Part shown: piece by piece, positions 32,614-42,206 of the stretch
Position numbering within the stretch: position 1 is the first letter of the stretch
How the letters are laid out: each line of letters starts with the position of its first letter
Assembly (NCBI GenBank): GCA_964654695.1
Contig: CAZZKJ010000016.1
Location: forward strand, 1-48,379
Source of the DNA: CAZZKJ01 sp964654695
GTDB taxonomy: Bacteria; Krumholzibacteriota; Krumholzibacteriia; WVZY01
Direction: 5' to 3'
Length of the DNA: 48,379 nucleotides
The notes under the pieces: generated by a model
What the model saw: the letters and a program-made list of their open reading frames with translations, nothing else
Databases searched by the model: none
Told to the model about the DNA's origin: nothing
Made by a program: the position numbers and the translations under genes

Positions 32614-34398
32614 TTACTGCCGGTAGTCTTCTATTTTGCTGTTCTTCTGGATTTTATCATACCAGTAGGATATGTACCGTTGGGTTTTCTCCTGGTAGAG
32701 CTTCTCGCCAAGGGTTTTCATCTTGGATGAGTAATCCTCACTGTCAAAAGGCTTTCTTTTGGTCAGCAATGCGACATAAAACGTATCCTTGTCCATTACC
32801 GGAGGAGTTAAAGTACCTTCTGATACGGAGAATACCGCTGTCGCCAACGCGCTGTAAGAGCCGAACGATTCCAAGTTATCGCTGACATGAAAGTCCTCGA
32901 TAGTCTTAACGTGCAGTCCAGCTGCTCTTGCAGCCTGTTCGAAAGACTGGGCCTCGGCTGCATTGTAAAACGAAAGTGCTTTAGCGTGGCAGGTGCTCTG
33001 CCGTTTTTCTGAAAGGACTCCAGACGCTATAACATCCCGGATTTCATCCAGCGCCTTAGGAGCTTCGGGGAATCGCTCTATCAGGGCGGCAACATAGAAA
33101 CGCTTGTCGTCCCTCATGACATCGCTGATCGCACCGGGCTCTGCGTCAAATGCAAATTGGCTTAGTTTTGGTGCGAACCCGAACCCTTCAACCGGATAAT
33201 TTCTTGGAAATGGAGCGGGTTTTTTGATCCCAATGTTCAATTTCTCTGCGGCCGTCTTCAGATCGCTTTCCCGCGCCCTGTCGAGAAGATCCTGGGCCGC
33301 AGCTTGGAGCGAATCGATCGTTTCATATCCGGCGGATATCTTTATAAAAACCTCCTGCAGCTTGAACTCGGGTTCCGAGCCGTTTTCGTTTTTTTTGTCG
33401 AGCAGCTTGATCAGATAATAGCCTGCGGAAGTTTTTATAGGTTCGCTGATATCTCCCTTCTGCAGCTTCTCGAGAGATGAGAAGACTTCCTCTTCTCGTT
33501 GTCCCGGTTTGATATAATCAGTATTTCCTCCCGCGCCGGCCGTAGGTGCTTCCGAATAGGTTTCCGCAATGGAAGCGAAATCCTCACCGGCCAAAAGCTG
33601 ATCTCTAACCAGGTCTATCGTGAATTTTGCACCGTCATAGTCTCTGGCTGCAGGCTTAATGTCGAAAGATGCAACTTCGATGACAGCTTTTTCGGGGTTC
33701 GTGTAGCGGTCGATATGAGAGTCATAGTAGGCTTTGATTTCATCGCTGGTTGGAGAATAACCTGCCAGTTCAATATCCGCCAGCGGGAATCCGACGTAAA
33801 CGGCCGACAAAACGGTATTTTCTTCTTCGTAAGCCCTCTTTACCTCTGCATCGCTCACGTGAACCAAAGACTGCAGATAAGTCTGCAGCTTTGTCATAGG
33901 AATCCTGTCCCTGGCCAGGTTTTTCAGGCTGGTCCAATTTATTTCAGGATTATTAAGAGCTGTTTGATAACTTTGAATATCGAAATCGCCCTTGTCGTCC
34001 AGAAAATACTGCTGGATCTCCGGCGGCGGAGTGTTTCGAAGGTAATACATTATTTCCTCTTCAGTAGCACCGATGCCGAGATTTTCTATGGCGTTCTTAG
34101 TGATAATGCTGTAAACAATATTGTTCCATGCCTGATCCAGAATCATCTCGCGCTGTGCATAAGCTATGTCTTTCCCCGTATTATCGGCGCTGATGGATTT
34201 CAACATTTGATCATAAACCTGCTGAAATTGAGGCCGCGTTATGCTCACTCCATCCACTTTTCCAATCAGGTTTGGGTCCTTCTGGCCGGAAGGGGTGTTC
34301 AGATCCATCCCCCAGACAGCGAATATAGTGACGATAAAAGCTATAACGACAATCCACAGTATTGTCTTTGTGTTTTCACGCATTGCTTGCATAGACAT
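32614..34398 (-). CDS. PpiD-like periplasmic chaperone, SurA_N and parvulin domains
   Basis: This 594-residue protein has one N-terminal membrane segment (about residues 12-32, WIVVIAFIVTIFAVWGM), a SurA-type N-domain (from KVDGVSITRPQFQQ), and a parvulin domain at about 235-337 containing FASIAETYSE, GNTDYIKPGQ and SAGYYLIKLLDKK. A long C-terminal region has a second parvulin-like pattern. This is the PpiD layout: anchored in the inner membrane and helping proteins leaving the Sec translocon, presumably outer-membrane proteins. AAGGAGT lies 9 bases before the ATG. It is transcribed alone on the minus strand and is divergent from the M23 gene. Confidence 0.88.
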   Translation of the reverse strand: MSMQAMRENTKTILWIVVIAFIVTIFAVWGMDLNTPSGQKDPNLIGKVDGVSITRPQFQQVYDQMLKSISADNTGKDIAYAQREMILDQAWNNIVYSIITKNAIENLGIGATEEEIMYYLRNTPPPEIQQYFLDDKGDFDIQSYQTALNNPEINWTSLKNLARDRIPMTKLQTYLQSLVHVSDAEVKRAYEEENTVLSAVYVGFPLADIELAGYSPTSDEIKAYYDSHIDRYTNPEKAVIEVASFDIKPAARDYDGAKFTIDLVRDQLLAGEDFASIAETYSEAPTAGAGGNTDYIKPGQREEEVFSSLEKLQKGDISEPIKTSAGYYLIKLLDKKNENGSEPEFKLQEVFIKISAGYETIDSLQAAAQDLLDRARESDLKTAAEKLNIGIKKPAPFPRNYPVEGFGFAPKLSQFAFDAEPGAISDVMRDDKRFYVAALIERFPEAPKALDEIRDVIASGVLSEKRQSTCHAKALSFYNAAEAQSFEQAARAAGLHVKTIEDFHVSDNLESFGSYSALATAVFSVSEGTLTPPVMDKDTFYVALLTKRKPFDSEDYSSKMKTLGEKLYQEKTQRYISYWYDKIQKNSKIEDYRQ

Positions 34399-34448
34399 GA
34401 GCTAACTGACTCCTTCAAAAAATTATAAACTCTTATACGCATAACCTT

Positions 34449-34481
34449 CCGGGCGCTACATTAGCATATCCAACCGCCCGG
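34449..34481. repeat. 7-bp GC-rich inverted repeat between ppiD-like and M23 genes
   Basis: CCGGGCG (34449-34455) and CGCCCGG (34475-34481) are exact inverted copies separated by 19 bases, about midway in the 213-base divergent intergenic region. It may be an operator shared by the two genes. A weak TTGACA (34553-34558) precedes the M23 gene without a good -10. I see no gene in this gap. Confidence 0.35.
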
Positions 34482-34611
34482 CGCAATCGGTAAAGTGTCG
34501 CCTTCCAGGCCCCTGTCGGCTGTAAATTCGAGCCGATACAGTCTCGCATCAATTGACAGAATCATTTTGCCGGTGATAGTGTATCTTATTAATTCGATCC
34601 GAGGAGATTTT

Positions 34612-36648
34612 GTGAAGACCAAAACTGTGATAGCAGCGGCTTTTGTCTGGCTTATTCTGTTTGCAGGCGCCGTTTTTTCCACGGCAGGCGGACCGGGAAC
34701 CGGAGGGGGTTCAAGGCTTTGGCCTTTCGGTATAAGGATTAGCCTGTCATCGAGTTTCGGAGAATACCGGGACGGCCATATTCATGCCGGCCTCGATCTG
34801 CGAACATACGGCGGTGGAGGAGTGCCCTGCCGGGCCGTGGGTGACGGAAGAATTGTGAGGATGCGCGCATCGGTTGCCGGATACGGAAAAGCCGTGTACC
34901 TGCTCTTGGAAACCGGAGAGACCGTAGTTTACGCGCATCTCAGTGAACTATCTCCCGAGCTTGAAAGTTACTTGTGGCAAAAGCAGCATGAAGCGGGGCG
35001 CTACGAAGTCGATGTTTACCCACCTCCCGGTTTATTCAATGTAAAAATGGGCGAGATATTCTGTTACACGGGAAAAACCGGCACCCAGGCACCCCACCTT
35101 CATTTTGAAGTCCGTGATATCAGGGGCAATCCGGTCAATCCTTTGAGCCGGGGATGGAAAATCATAGATGACGTATTTCCTGTAATAAAGAGCGTTCTTT
35201 GGCTGCCTATGGACAGATGTTCATCGATCAACAATTCTTTTCTCCCGGTTGAACTGCAGCTCGAGCAGATAAATGAATCCGTGTTTACGGCCAGAGACAC
35301 TGTTATTTTGAACGGATCAATGGGCCTGGCGGCTGCTGTTGTGGATATGAGTGATCGAAATTCCGGACGACTGGCTCCATATAAGCTGGAGCTGTCCATC
35401 GACGGTAACGTGATCGCGGCGGTAACACGCGAAAGATTCAGCTACGAGCAGTCCTCGGAAGTTGAGCTGGAATATGAGATGGACCGCCTGAGAAGTTCAG
35501 GCAGGCATTTTTTCCTTCTTTTCAGCAGAGAAGGCGAAACCTTGGGCGGCAGATCATTTGCGAACAACGGGCATATAGTCTCTGCAGACTACGGAACTGC
35601 AGCCGGCGAGTCGGGTGTTCATGTTGCAGTTATACGCGCCTCGGATAGAAACGGTAATACAAGTTCGGCACATATTCCTTTCAGGTTTGGAGTGGGCTCC
35701 GAGGCGGCAGGCAAGCAAATATCGGGGAGTATCAAGGATTCCGCGATACCCTCAGGATTAGTCCTGGGAAATCTGCTTATTATTGATGGTCGGAGCATTG
35801 CCGGATTCGGCCGGGCGCAGCAGAATGCTTATCATGATATGCGGGCTATAAATGCCTCCTGCACCGATGATCACGGCTTGACCGCATTTAATGTCGAAGA
35901 TTTCGGAAAAGAAATGTTGGTTTTGCGAAACGATGGCGGAGCGGATAGCTCAAATTCATATATTTTTCCTGTTTACAAGGACAGCCCCGGGTTTTTTCAA
36001 GTGCCCGGCGGCCGAACGTTTTTTGCGACCCGATCGGAGTCTTTCTTTTCAAACGCATTCGTCATGATTTCCATAACGGCGGAGACACACTCGAATCACG
36101 TCGTGTCGTCCCAGGGCCTGGAGAGGATAGGTAAAGCTATTGTCCTGGGTCCCGGATCGCTGGCTTTCGATGAGGGGATAATGCTCGGCCGCTATGGGCC
36201 GGAGTTGACCAATGCGGCGGCTTCCTTTTACAAGTGGGGGGAAGGAAAGGGGCGCTGGATGTACTGCCGGACCTGGCGCGAGAACGACACGCTTTCCACC
36301 CGTGCGTCATCGCCCGGGCGCTATGCGGTTTTAGCGGATCATGAACCGCCTCAAATTGGGATTCCATCGGCTGCCGTTAAAACCATGCGAGCATCAGGAG
36401 ATAAATATCCGGAGATAACATTAAAGATAACCGACCGGGGGGCAGGGGTTGATGATGGAACTACCGAAATTTATGTGGATAACCGGAAAGTCATAGCCAG
36501 GTGGGATATTTTCGATAAAAAAATGTTTATTCTGCTGCGCAACCAAAATATAATGGGTCAACACGAACTCATGGTTATTGCCCGCGATCGCGTCGGAAAT
36601 GAATCGCGTCTGCAAACAACATTGGATTACTCTTTTGCCAGTGAATGA
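34612..36648 (+). CDS. M23 family metallopeptidase with large beta-rich C-terminal region
   Basis: After a signal or anchor segment (VIAAAFVWLILFAGAVFST), residues 45-175 form a LytM/M23 domain: H58 and D62 in HIHAGLDL, and H162/H164 in HLHFEVRD, so all zinc ligands are present and peptidoglycan endopeptidase activity is plausible. About 500 residues follow, rich in beta strands and ending in an Ig-like domain (AGVDDGTTEIYVDN, then ARDRVGN). Most M23 enzymes carry their domain at the C-terminus; here it is N-terminal. The start is GTG at 34612 with GAGGAG 5 bases upstream. dnaE follows after 24 bases. Confidence 0.83.
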   Translation: MKTKTVIAAAFVWLILFAGAVFSTAGGPGTGGGSRLWPFGIRISLSSSFGEYRDGHIHAGLDLRTYGGGGVPCRAVGDGRIVRMRASVAGYGKAVYLLLETGETVVYAHLSELSPELESYLWQKQHEAGRYEVDVYPPPGLFNVKMGEIFCYTGKTGTQAPHLHFEVRDIRGNPVNPLSRGWKIIDDVFPVIKSVLWLPMDRCSSINNSFLPVELQLEQINESVFTARDTVILNGSMGLAAAVVDMSDRNSGRLAPYKLELSIDGNVIAAVTRERFSYEQSSEVELEYEMDRLRSSGRHFFLLFSREGETLGGRSFANNGHIVSADYGTAAGESGVHVAVIRASDRNGNTSSAHIPFRFGVGSEAAGKQISGSIKDSAIPSGLVLGNLLIIDGRSIAGFGRAQQNAYHDMRAINASCTDDHGLTAFNVEDFGKEMLVLRNDGGADSSNSYIFPVYKDSPGFFQVPGGRTFFATRSESFFSNAFVMISITAETHSNHVVSSQGLERIGKAIVLGPGSLAFDEGIMLGRYGPELTNAAASFYKWGEGKGRWMYCRTWRENDTLSTRASSPGRYAVLADHEPPQIGIPSAAVKTMRASGDKYPEITLKITDRGAGVDDGTTEIYVDNRKVIARWDIFDKKMFILLRNQNIMGQHELMVIARDRVGNESRLQTTLDYSFASE

Positions 36649-36672
36649 AAATTCACGGAAGGCTCGGAAAAA

Positions 36673-39600
36673 ATGTCCCGCGGTTTCGTCCATCTGCATG
36701 TTCATTCCGAATACAGTCTGCTTGACGGGGCTATAAAAATTGACAAGTTGGTGAAAAGAGCGAAAGAGCTCGATATGAGCGCGATCGCTCTTACCGATCA
36801 CGGCAATATGTTCGGAGCCGTTACTTTTTTTAAACACGCCAGGAAAGCCGGTATAAAGCCTATTATCGGAATGGAAACATATTTAGCCCGCGGCAGTCGC
36901 CTGGATAGGACCAAAAAGCGTGGACGGGCAGGGCAGAACGATCATCTCGTGCTTCTTGCAAGGAACATGGATGGATACCGGAACCTGCTGAAGCTGGCAT
37001 CCGGAGCATACCAGGAAGGCTTTTATTACAAACCGCGCATCGACCTGGAGATCATGAAAAAGTATTCGGCCGGTCTCATTGCTCTTAGTTCTTGTGTGCA
37101 CGGAGTCATCTCCAGGGCTGTGATCGAAAATGGAATGGAAGATGCCAGGCGAAAAATTGGCACGATGATTTCCATTTTCGGCGAGGATAATTTTTATTTG
37201 GAAGTTCAAAACCACGGCATGGAGGAGGAGCATCTCGTTATAGAGGCATTCAAGGAGATTTCAATGAAAGATGGGATTCCCCTGGTTGCCACCAACGATG
37301 CCCATTATCTGAATAAGGACGATGCGGAAGCCCACGAGGCGCTTCTCTGTCTCCAAACCGGCAGCACATTGGACGATCCCAAGCGGTTTCGCTTCACTTC
37401 GAATGAGCTTTATCTGAAAACCGAAGAGGAAATGACGGCTCTCTTTGACGATCTTCCGGATGCGATTGATAATACAAGGGTCATCGCCGATAAGTGCGAA
37501 GTCGATCTGGAGGTCAAACAGGCGTTTCTTCCACGGTTTCCACTGCCCGATAATTACCGATCAAGTGCCGATTACCTGCGCAACCTGGCTTTCGAAGGAG
37601 CCCAAAGACGCTTCGGATCGATTTCCGGGGAAGTAAGGGAGCGTCTTGAAAAAGAGCTCACTGTAATAGAATCGATGGATTTCCCGGGCTATTTTTTGAT
37701 TGTCAATGATATCGTTTTGTTCGCCAAGAGTTTGGGCATACCCGTGGGGCCGGGGCGGGGAAGCGCCGCCGGCAGCCTCGTTTGCTATTGTCTGGGCATT
37801 ACGGATGTGGATCCGCTGAAATACGACCTCCTTTTCGAGCGCCTGCTAAATCCCGAAAGAGTAAGCATGCCGGATATCGACATAGATTTTTGTTTCGAAA
37901 GGCGGGACGAAGTTATTCGTTATGTTATCGACCAGTATTCCAAAGACAACGTATGCCAGATTATAACTTTTGGAACTATGGCAGCCCGCGGCGTGGTCAG
38001 GGATGTCGGGCGCGTTTTGAAGGTTCCTTTTGCCGAAGTGGACCGAATAGCCAAATTGATCCCATCACAAACTGGAACGATGCTAGATGACGCGCTGCAG
38101 GCCGTTCATGATCTAAAGAAACTGGTGGAAAGCAAGGAGATATATAAAAAACTCATCAAACTGTCCAGAACTCTCGAAGGGCTCACCCGGCACGCTTCCG
38201 TGCACGCGGCCGGCTTGATAATAACACCAAAGCCCCTGGTTAATCATCTCCCACTCTTTAGAACGAATAAAGGGGAAACGACGAGCCAGTACGATATGAA
38301 AAGCATAGAATTCATCGGCGTGCTGAAAATAGACATACTCGGCCTGAGAACTCTTACGGTGATCGACAAAACCGTGAAGATGATTAAGAAGAATCACGCT
38401 AACTCCGTGATTCTGGAAGACATTGCCATGGATGATGAAAAGACCTTCGAGCTTCTCCGCAGGGCCGATACCATCGGCGTTTTTCAGCTTGAAAGTGCAG
38501 GGATGCGGGAGTTATTGAAAAACCTGGTTCCGGAGACTTTCCACGATATCGTTGCGGTCAATGCTCTATACAGACCGGGGCCTCTGGGAGGCGATATGGT
38601 TAGTTATTTTGTGGACTGCAAACACGGCAGAAAAGAAATCAAGTACGAACATCCTTCCCTGGAACCAATTCTGAAGGAAACGTATGGAGTGATTCTCTAC
38701 CAGGAACAGGTAATGCGTATAGCGAGCAACTTGGCCGGATTTTCGCTGGGGCAGGCCGATTTGCTGAGAAAAGCCATGGGGAAAAAGATAAAGACCGTTA
38801 TGACTGAGCAAAAGAAGCAGTTCATAAAAGGAACGACCGGAAAAGGCATAGCCAGAAGTGTTGCTGAAAAGATTTTCAGCAGGATGGAAAAATTCGCTCT
38901 CTACGGTTTTAATAAATCCCACAGTGCCGCCTACGCGGTGATTTCGGTTCGAACTGCCTATCTAAAAGCCCACTATCCGGCCGAATTCATGGCGGCCTCG
39001 TTGACGAGCGAAATCGATGACAGTGACCGGATAGCCGTCCTTCTCGATGAGTGCAAGGCTATGGGACTCGAAGTCACCGCTCCCGATATCAACTGTTGCT
39101 ACTCGGAATTCAGGGTGAAGGAAGGAAAAATTATCTTCGGTCTCTCTGCTGTCAAGAATGTGGGGCTGAATGCTGTCAGGCATATTATTGAAGTAAGAGA
39201 AAAGGGCGGATCTTTTGAAACATTTTCGGATCTTTGCTCCCGCGTCAGCTCCAAGATTGTAAATAAGCGGGTGTTCGAAAGCCTGATACAGTCGGGATTC
39301 CTTGACAGCCTGCCCGGCCACCGCTCCCAGAAAATTAACAGCCTGGAATTTATCCTGGGAAGAGTATTGAAAAGGACGAGGGACGCAGCAAGAGGGCAGA
39401 TAGCTTTATCATTCGCATCGGCGCAGGCAGGGACCGAAAAATTAGAGGACTGCGAACCCTGGAGTTCTCAGGAGCAGCTTGCTCGCGAAAAAGATGCGCT
39501 TGGATTCTTTCTTTCCGGTCATCCTCTTGATAAGTATGAATCCCTTCTGAAGATGCTGAGCACAATGACAACCAGCAGGTTGAGAGCCGGCTCGAATGGA

Positions 39601-40107
39601 GAACATGCGTCTATTGGTGGCATGGTAAGCAGCATAAAAACCACATTGGATAAGAAGCAAAACCCCATGGCGTTCGTCACCATCGAGGACGGCGGAGGAC
39701 AGGCTGAAGCGGTAATATTTTCGGAAGTTTTCAACAAGTTCCAGGAACTGATATGCCAGGGGAATGTCGTCTTTCTGGAAGGCAAAATATCCTGCAGAAA
39801 CGGCGGGGAAGGAAAGCTGCTAGCAAACAAGATCTCCCAGGTGGATGGCGATCTGCTTCCGTCTTCGCGCGAGATTCATCTTATCCTGGATTCCGACCGC
39901 ATCGGTCCGGATCGGATTGATGAGCTCAAGAAACTTTTTGAAGGAAAGAAGGGAAGCGCAAGCGTGTTTTTTCATATAAAATCACAAGGCAAACCCAAAT
40001 GCACTATTCGTTCCCGCAACCTGTCGGTGAATTTGGATCATGAAATCCTGGATAAACTCTCGTCATATATTGGTCCGGAAAATATAAAACTGAGCCTTCC
40101 TGCCTGA
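36673..40107 (+). CDS. dnaE: DNA polymerase III alpha subunit
   Basis: The replicative polymerase, 1144 residues. It starts with a PHP domain (HLHVHSEYSLLDGA, TDHGNMFG, PIIGMETY, SSCVHG, NDAHYL) whose metal-binding residues look intact, unlike those of E. coli. Catalytic Asp residues lie in MPDIDIDF (D401, D403) and KIDILGLRTL (D554), numbers that match E. coli. PGRGSAAGSLVCYCLGIT, HAAGLIITP, FGTMAARG and SHSAAYAVIS are typical. An OB-fold domain (about 955-1040) and a tail follow. The ATG has only weak ribosome-binding sequence; it is probably co-transcribed with the M23 gene. Confidence 0.98.
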   Translation: MSRGFVHLHVHSEYSLLDGAIKIDKLVKRAKELDMSAIALTDHGNMFGAVTFFKHARKAGIKPIIGMETYLARGSRLDRTKKRGRAGQNDHLVLLARNMDGYRNLLKLASGAYQEGFYYKPRIDLEIMKKYSAGLIALSSCVHGVISRAVIENGMEDARRKIGTMISIFGEDNFYLEVQNHGMEEEHLVIEAFKEISMKDGIPLVATNDAHYLNKDDAEAHEALLCLQTGSTLDDPKRFRFTSNELYLKTEEEMTALFDDLPDAIDNTRVIADKCEVDLEVKQAFLPRFPLPDNYRSSADYLRNLAFEGAQRRFGSISGEVRERLEKELTVIESMDFPGYFLIVNDIVLFAKSLGIPVGPGRGSAAGSLVCYCLGITDVDPLKYDLLFERLLNPERVSMPDIDIDFCFERRDEVIRYVIDQYSKDNVCQIITFGTMAARGVVRDVGRVLKVPFAEVDRIAKLIPSQTGTMLDDALQAVHDLKKLVESKEIYKKLIKLSRTLEGLTRHASVHAAGLIITPKPLVNHLPLFRTNKGETTSQYDMKSIEFIGVLKIDILGLRTLTVIDKTVKMIKKNHANSVILEDIAMDDEKTFELLRRADTIGVFQLESAGMRELLKNLVPETFHDIVAVNALYRPGPLGGDMVSYFVDCKHGRKEIKYEHPSLEPILKETYGVILYQEQVMRIASNLAGFSLGQADLLRKAMGKKIKTVMTEQKKQFIKGTTGKGIARSVAEKIFSRMEKFALYGFNKSHSAAYAVISVRTAYLKAHYPAEFMAASLTSEIDDSDRIAVLLDECKAMGLEVTAPDINCCYSEFRVKEGKIIFGLSAVKNVGLNAVRHIIEVREKGGSFETFSDLCSRVSSKIVNKRVFESLIQSGFLDSLPGHRSQKINSLEFILGRVLKRTRDAARGQIALSFASAQAGTEKLEDCEPWSSQEQLAREKDALGFFLSGHPLDKYESLLKMLSTMTTSRLRAGSNGEHASIGGMVSSIKTTLDKKQNPMAFVTIEDGGGQAEAVIFSEVFNKFQELICQGNVVFLEGKISCRNGGEGKLLANKISQVDGDLLPSSREIHLILDSDRIGPDRIDELKKLFEGKKGSASVFFHIKSQGKPKCTIRSRNLSVNLDHEILDKLSSYIGPENIKLSLPA

Positions 40108-40119
40108 AAAGGGGTCATA

Positions 40120-40875
40120 ATGCCATTCTCTCAAAAACTACTGTGCCTTGTCCTCGCCGGGTTGTTGATTCCCGTCTGTTTATTCGCCGGCATACCAATA
40201 CCCGTCTATAATATAGATCTGCCGACAGCCGGCATATTGGAGAACGGTGAATATCATCTTTACGGCCGCTTAGGTCCGCAGAGCAGCATATTAACGGGAC
40301 TTCGCGTGGGATTCCGGAGTGTTTTTCAGGTGGGAACTTCTTTTGGTATGCAACGCCTGTTTGACCGCGGCGATGTGGATGTAAATGATAGAATTGGATT
40401 CCAGGTCCGCGTAAGGCTTCTCGAAGAATATATTGCTCCGGCCCTGGCGGTGGGTTTCGATTCTCAGGGAAGAGGCTTCTTCCATGAAAAAGAAGAAAGA
40501 TACGATCGCAAATCGCGCGGATTTTATTTTGTTCTCAGCAAGAATTACGATTTAGCGGTCGGCGAACTGTCAATTCATGGAGGAGCCAATTACAGTATGG
40601 AAGATAATGATGATAATGATCCCGATATTTTCTTTGGCAGTGAATGGCGGATCTTTCAGCCGCTTGCGTTTTTATTGGACGCGGATGCGGCTTTGAATGA
40701 TAATGTAGACGGCGGAGCGTTTGGAAAAGGAGGAATCTATCTGGACGGAGCCATCCGTTTGGACTACGGAGAAAAGCTATCATTTATGTTTATATTTCGC
40801 GATCTCGGGAGCAATTTCAGACCGGCCCCGGGTGTGGGCCGCGAATTCGAGATTTCCTTCTGGGATTCATTCTAG
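40120..40875 (+). CDS. Small predicted outer-membrane beta-barrel (YjbH-like)
   Basis: This 251-residue protein has a signal peptide (LCLVLAGLLIPVCLFAG) followed by alternating strands such as GEYHLYGRLG, TGLRVGFRS, FYFVLSKNY and LSFMFIFRDL, ending in an aromatic strand with SFWDSF. The size and strand count suit a small barrel of 10 to 12 strands. It resembles the YjbH-like outer-membrane proteins of other phyla, but I cannot name a function. It starts 12 bases after dnaE with AAGGGG upstream, and is followed 12 bases later by accA. Confidence 0.65.
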   Translation: MPFSQKLLCLVLAGLLIPVCLFAGIPIPVYNIDLPTAGILENGEYHLYGRLGPQSSILTGLRVGFRSVFQVGTSFGMQRLFDRGDVDVNDRIGFQVRVRLLEEYIAPALAVGFDSQGRGFFHEKEERYDRKSRGFYFVLSKNYDLAVGELSIHGGANYSMEDNDDNDPDIFFGSEWRIFQPLAFLLDADAALNDNVDGGAFGKGGIYLDGAIRLDYGEKLSFMFIFRDLGSNFRPAPGVGREFEISFWDSF

Positions 40876-40887
40876 GAGAACTCCATT

Positions 40888-41886
40888 TTGACGGCGAAGA
40901 GAAACGAAGTATCAAAAGTCGGCCGGGCCCAGTGCCTGGATTTTGAAAAACCGATCGTAGAGCTCGAGGAAAAGATCGCCGAGCTCAAAGCGCTTGCATC
41001 CGTTCAGGATATTTCGATGGATGAAGAGATACGCAAAGCCGCCAGGAAGGCCGACAAACTCCGAGAAGAGATCTATGCGAAATTAACTCCCTGGCAAAAG
41101 GTTCAACTCGCCCGCCATCCAGCCCGGCCGTATACTAATGATTATATCGAAGTCATGTCCGATAAGTTTATCGAACTGCATGGAGACAGGTCCTACGCCG
41201 ACGATCCGGCGATTATCGGCGGTTTGATGACTATGGAAGATAAGAAAATCATGATTATCGGCCATCAAAAAGGGCGTAATACCAAGGATAACATTTACAG
41301 AAATTTCGGCATGCCCAATCCCGAAGGATATCGAAAAGCCTTGAGACTTATGAAGCTCGCGGAAAAATTTGGACTGCCGGTGGTGACTCTGATAGATACG
41401 CCGGGGGCATACCCGGGATTGGGAGCTGAAGAGCGCGGGCAATTCGAAGCCATCGCCCGCAACCTCAAAGAAATGTCCCGTCTGGAGATTCCGGTTCTGG
41501 CCGTCGTTATTGGAGAAGGAGGCAGTGGGGGGGCGCTGGCTCTCGGTGTTGGGGATAGAATTTTGATGCTGGAATATGCTGTTTATTCCGTTATATCCCC
41601 TGAAGGGTGTGCGGCGATTTTATGGAAGGACCAGGCCAAGGTCAAAGAGGCGGCGGATGCACTCAAACTTACTGCCGCCGACCTGCAGGCCCTGGGCGTA
41701 ATCGACAAAGTTGTCAAGGAACCACCGGGAGGAGCACATAGGGACCCATCCCTAATGGCTGGGGAGCTCAAGAGAGTCATATATGAAGAACTTGAATACC
41801 TGGGACATTTTCCCCCGCCGGTTCTGATAGAACGGAGGCGGCAGAAGTATGCCGGCATAGGCTACTTCAAGGAAGATTCGCCTTGA
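40888..41886 (+). CDS. accA: Acetyl-CoA carboxylase carboxyltransferase subunit alpha
   Basis: AccA is half of the carboxyltransferase that makes malonyl-CoA for fatty acid synthesis. The 332-residue protein has the N-terminal helical hairpin (LDFEKPIVELEEKIAEL), HGDRSYADDPAIIGG, GRNTKDNIYRNFGMPNPEGYRKA, LIDTPGAYPG, IGEGGSGGALALGVGD and SPEGCAAILWKD. The start is TTG at 40888 with AGGAGAA upstream. accD is not here. Biotin ligase birA at 20236 serves the same complex. Its stop codon lies inside the -35 box of the next promoter. Confidence 0.97.
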   Translation: MTAKRNEVSKVGRAQCLDFEKPIVELEEKIAELKALASVQDISMDEEIRKAARKADKLREEIYAKLTPWQKVQLARHPARPYTNDYIEVMSDKFIELHGDRSYADDPAIIGGLMTMEDKKIMIIGHQKGRNTKDNIYRNFGMPNPEGYRKALRLMKLAEKFGLPVVTLIDTPGAYPGLGAEERGQFEAIARNLKEMSRLEIPVLAVVIGEGGSGGALALGVGDRILMLEYAVYSVISPEGCAAILWKDQAKVKEAADALKLTAADLQALGVIDKVVKEPPGGAHRDPSLMAGELKRVIYEELEYLGHFPPPVLIERRRQKYAGIGYFKEDSP

Positions 41887-41912
41887 CACCGCGGCTGCTA
41901 CAGAATTATAAT
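41883..41912 (+). promoter_or_regulatory. Strong sigma-70 promoter downstream of accA
   Basis: TTGACA (41883-41888) and TATAAT (41907-41912), both perfect, with an 18-base spacer. The -35 overlaps the accA TGA. Transcription should start near 41919 and read into the Trm112-like gene, the membrane protein and probably the PorU-like gene. Confidence 0.75.
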
Positions 41913-42003
41913 TTATAGACCGGCCTTATGCTTCTTCAATCTCTAATGTTTTGTATGTTCGTGATATTTCCCTGCCTGATAACCTCAATAACCGGGAGTA
42001 CAT

Positions 42004-42171
42004 ATGATCAAGGAAGAGCTATTGAACATTTTGGCTTGTCCCAAATGCAAGGAGAAAGTCCTTCTTGATGAGGAAGGCAAGTTTCTAAAGTGCGAAAAGT
42101 GCAAGCTCAAATACCCAATCAACGAACAGGGTATTCCAATCATGTTGATCGATAGAGCTGAAGAATACTAG
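42004..42171 (+). CDS. Trm112-like (UPF0434) small zinc-binding protein
   Basis: A 55-residue ORF: after MIKEELLNIL comes ACPKCKEKVL and then CEKCKLKYPI, with Cys at 12, 15, 30 and 33, and ends GIPIMLIDRAEEY. This is the UPF0434/Trm112-like pattern (E. coli YcaR type), a zinc-binding helper often found beside lipid or cofactor genes; in eukaryotes and archaea Trm112 activates methyltransferases. GGGAG lies 7 bases before the ATG. It follows the strong promoter at 41883 and was too short to be listed among longer frames. Confidence 0.88.
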   Translation: MIKEELLNILACPKCKEKVLLDEEGKFLKCEKCKLKYPINEQGIPIMLIDRAEEY

Positions 42172-42206
42172 ACAACAGCCCGGTTTGAGAGGAAGTCTGA
42201 ACGGTT

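Noticed and set aside
34422..34427. TATAAT on the minus strand before the ppiD-like gene
   Set aside because: It lacks a -35 box and would place the transcript start within the Shine-Dalgarno; most likely AT-rich chance.
33499..34428. A 309-codon plus-strand frame covering the ppiD-like gene
   Set aside because: The minus-strand gene has domains and a ribosome-binding site; the plus-strand frame is low in structure and ends past the start of the real gene.
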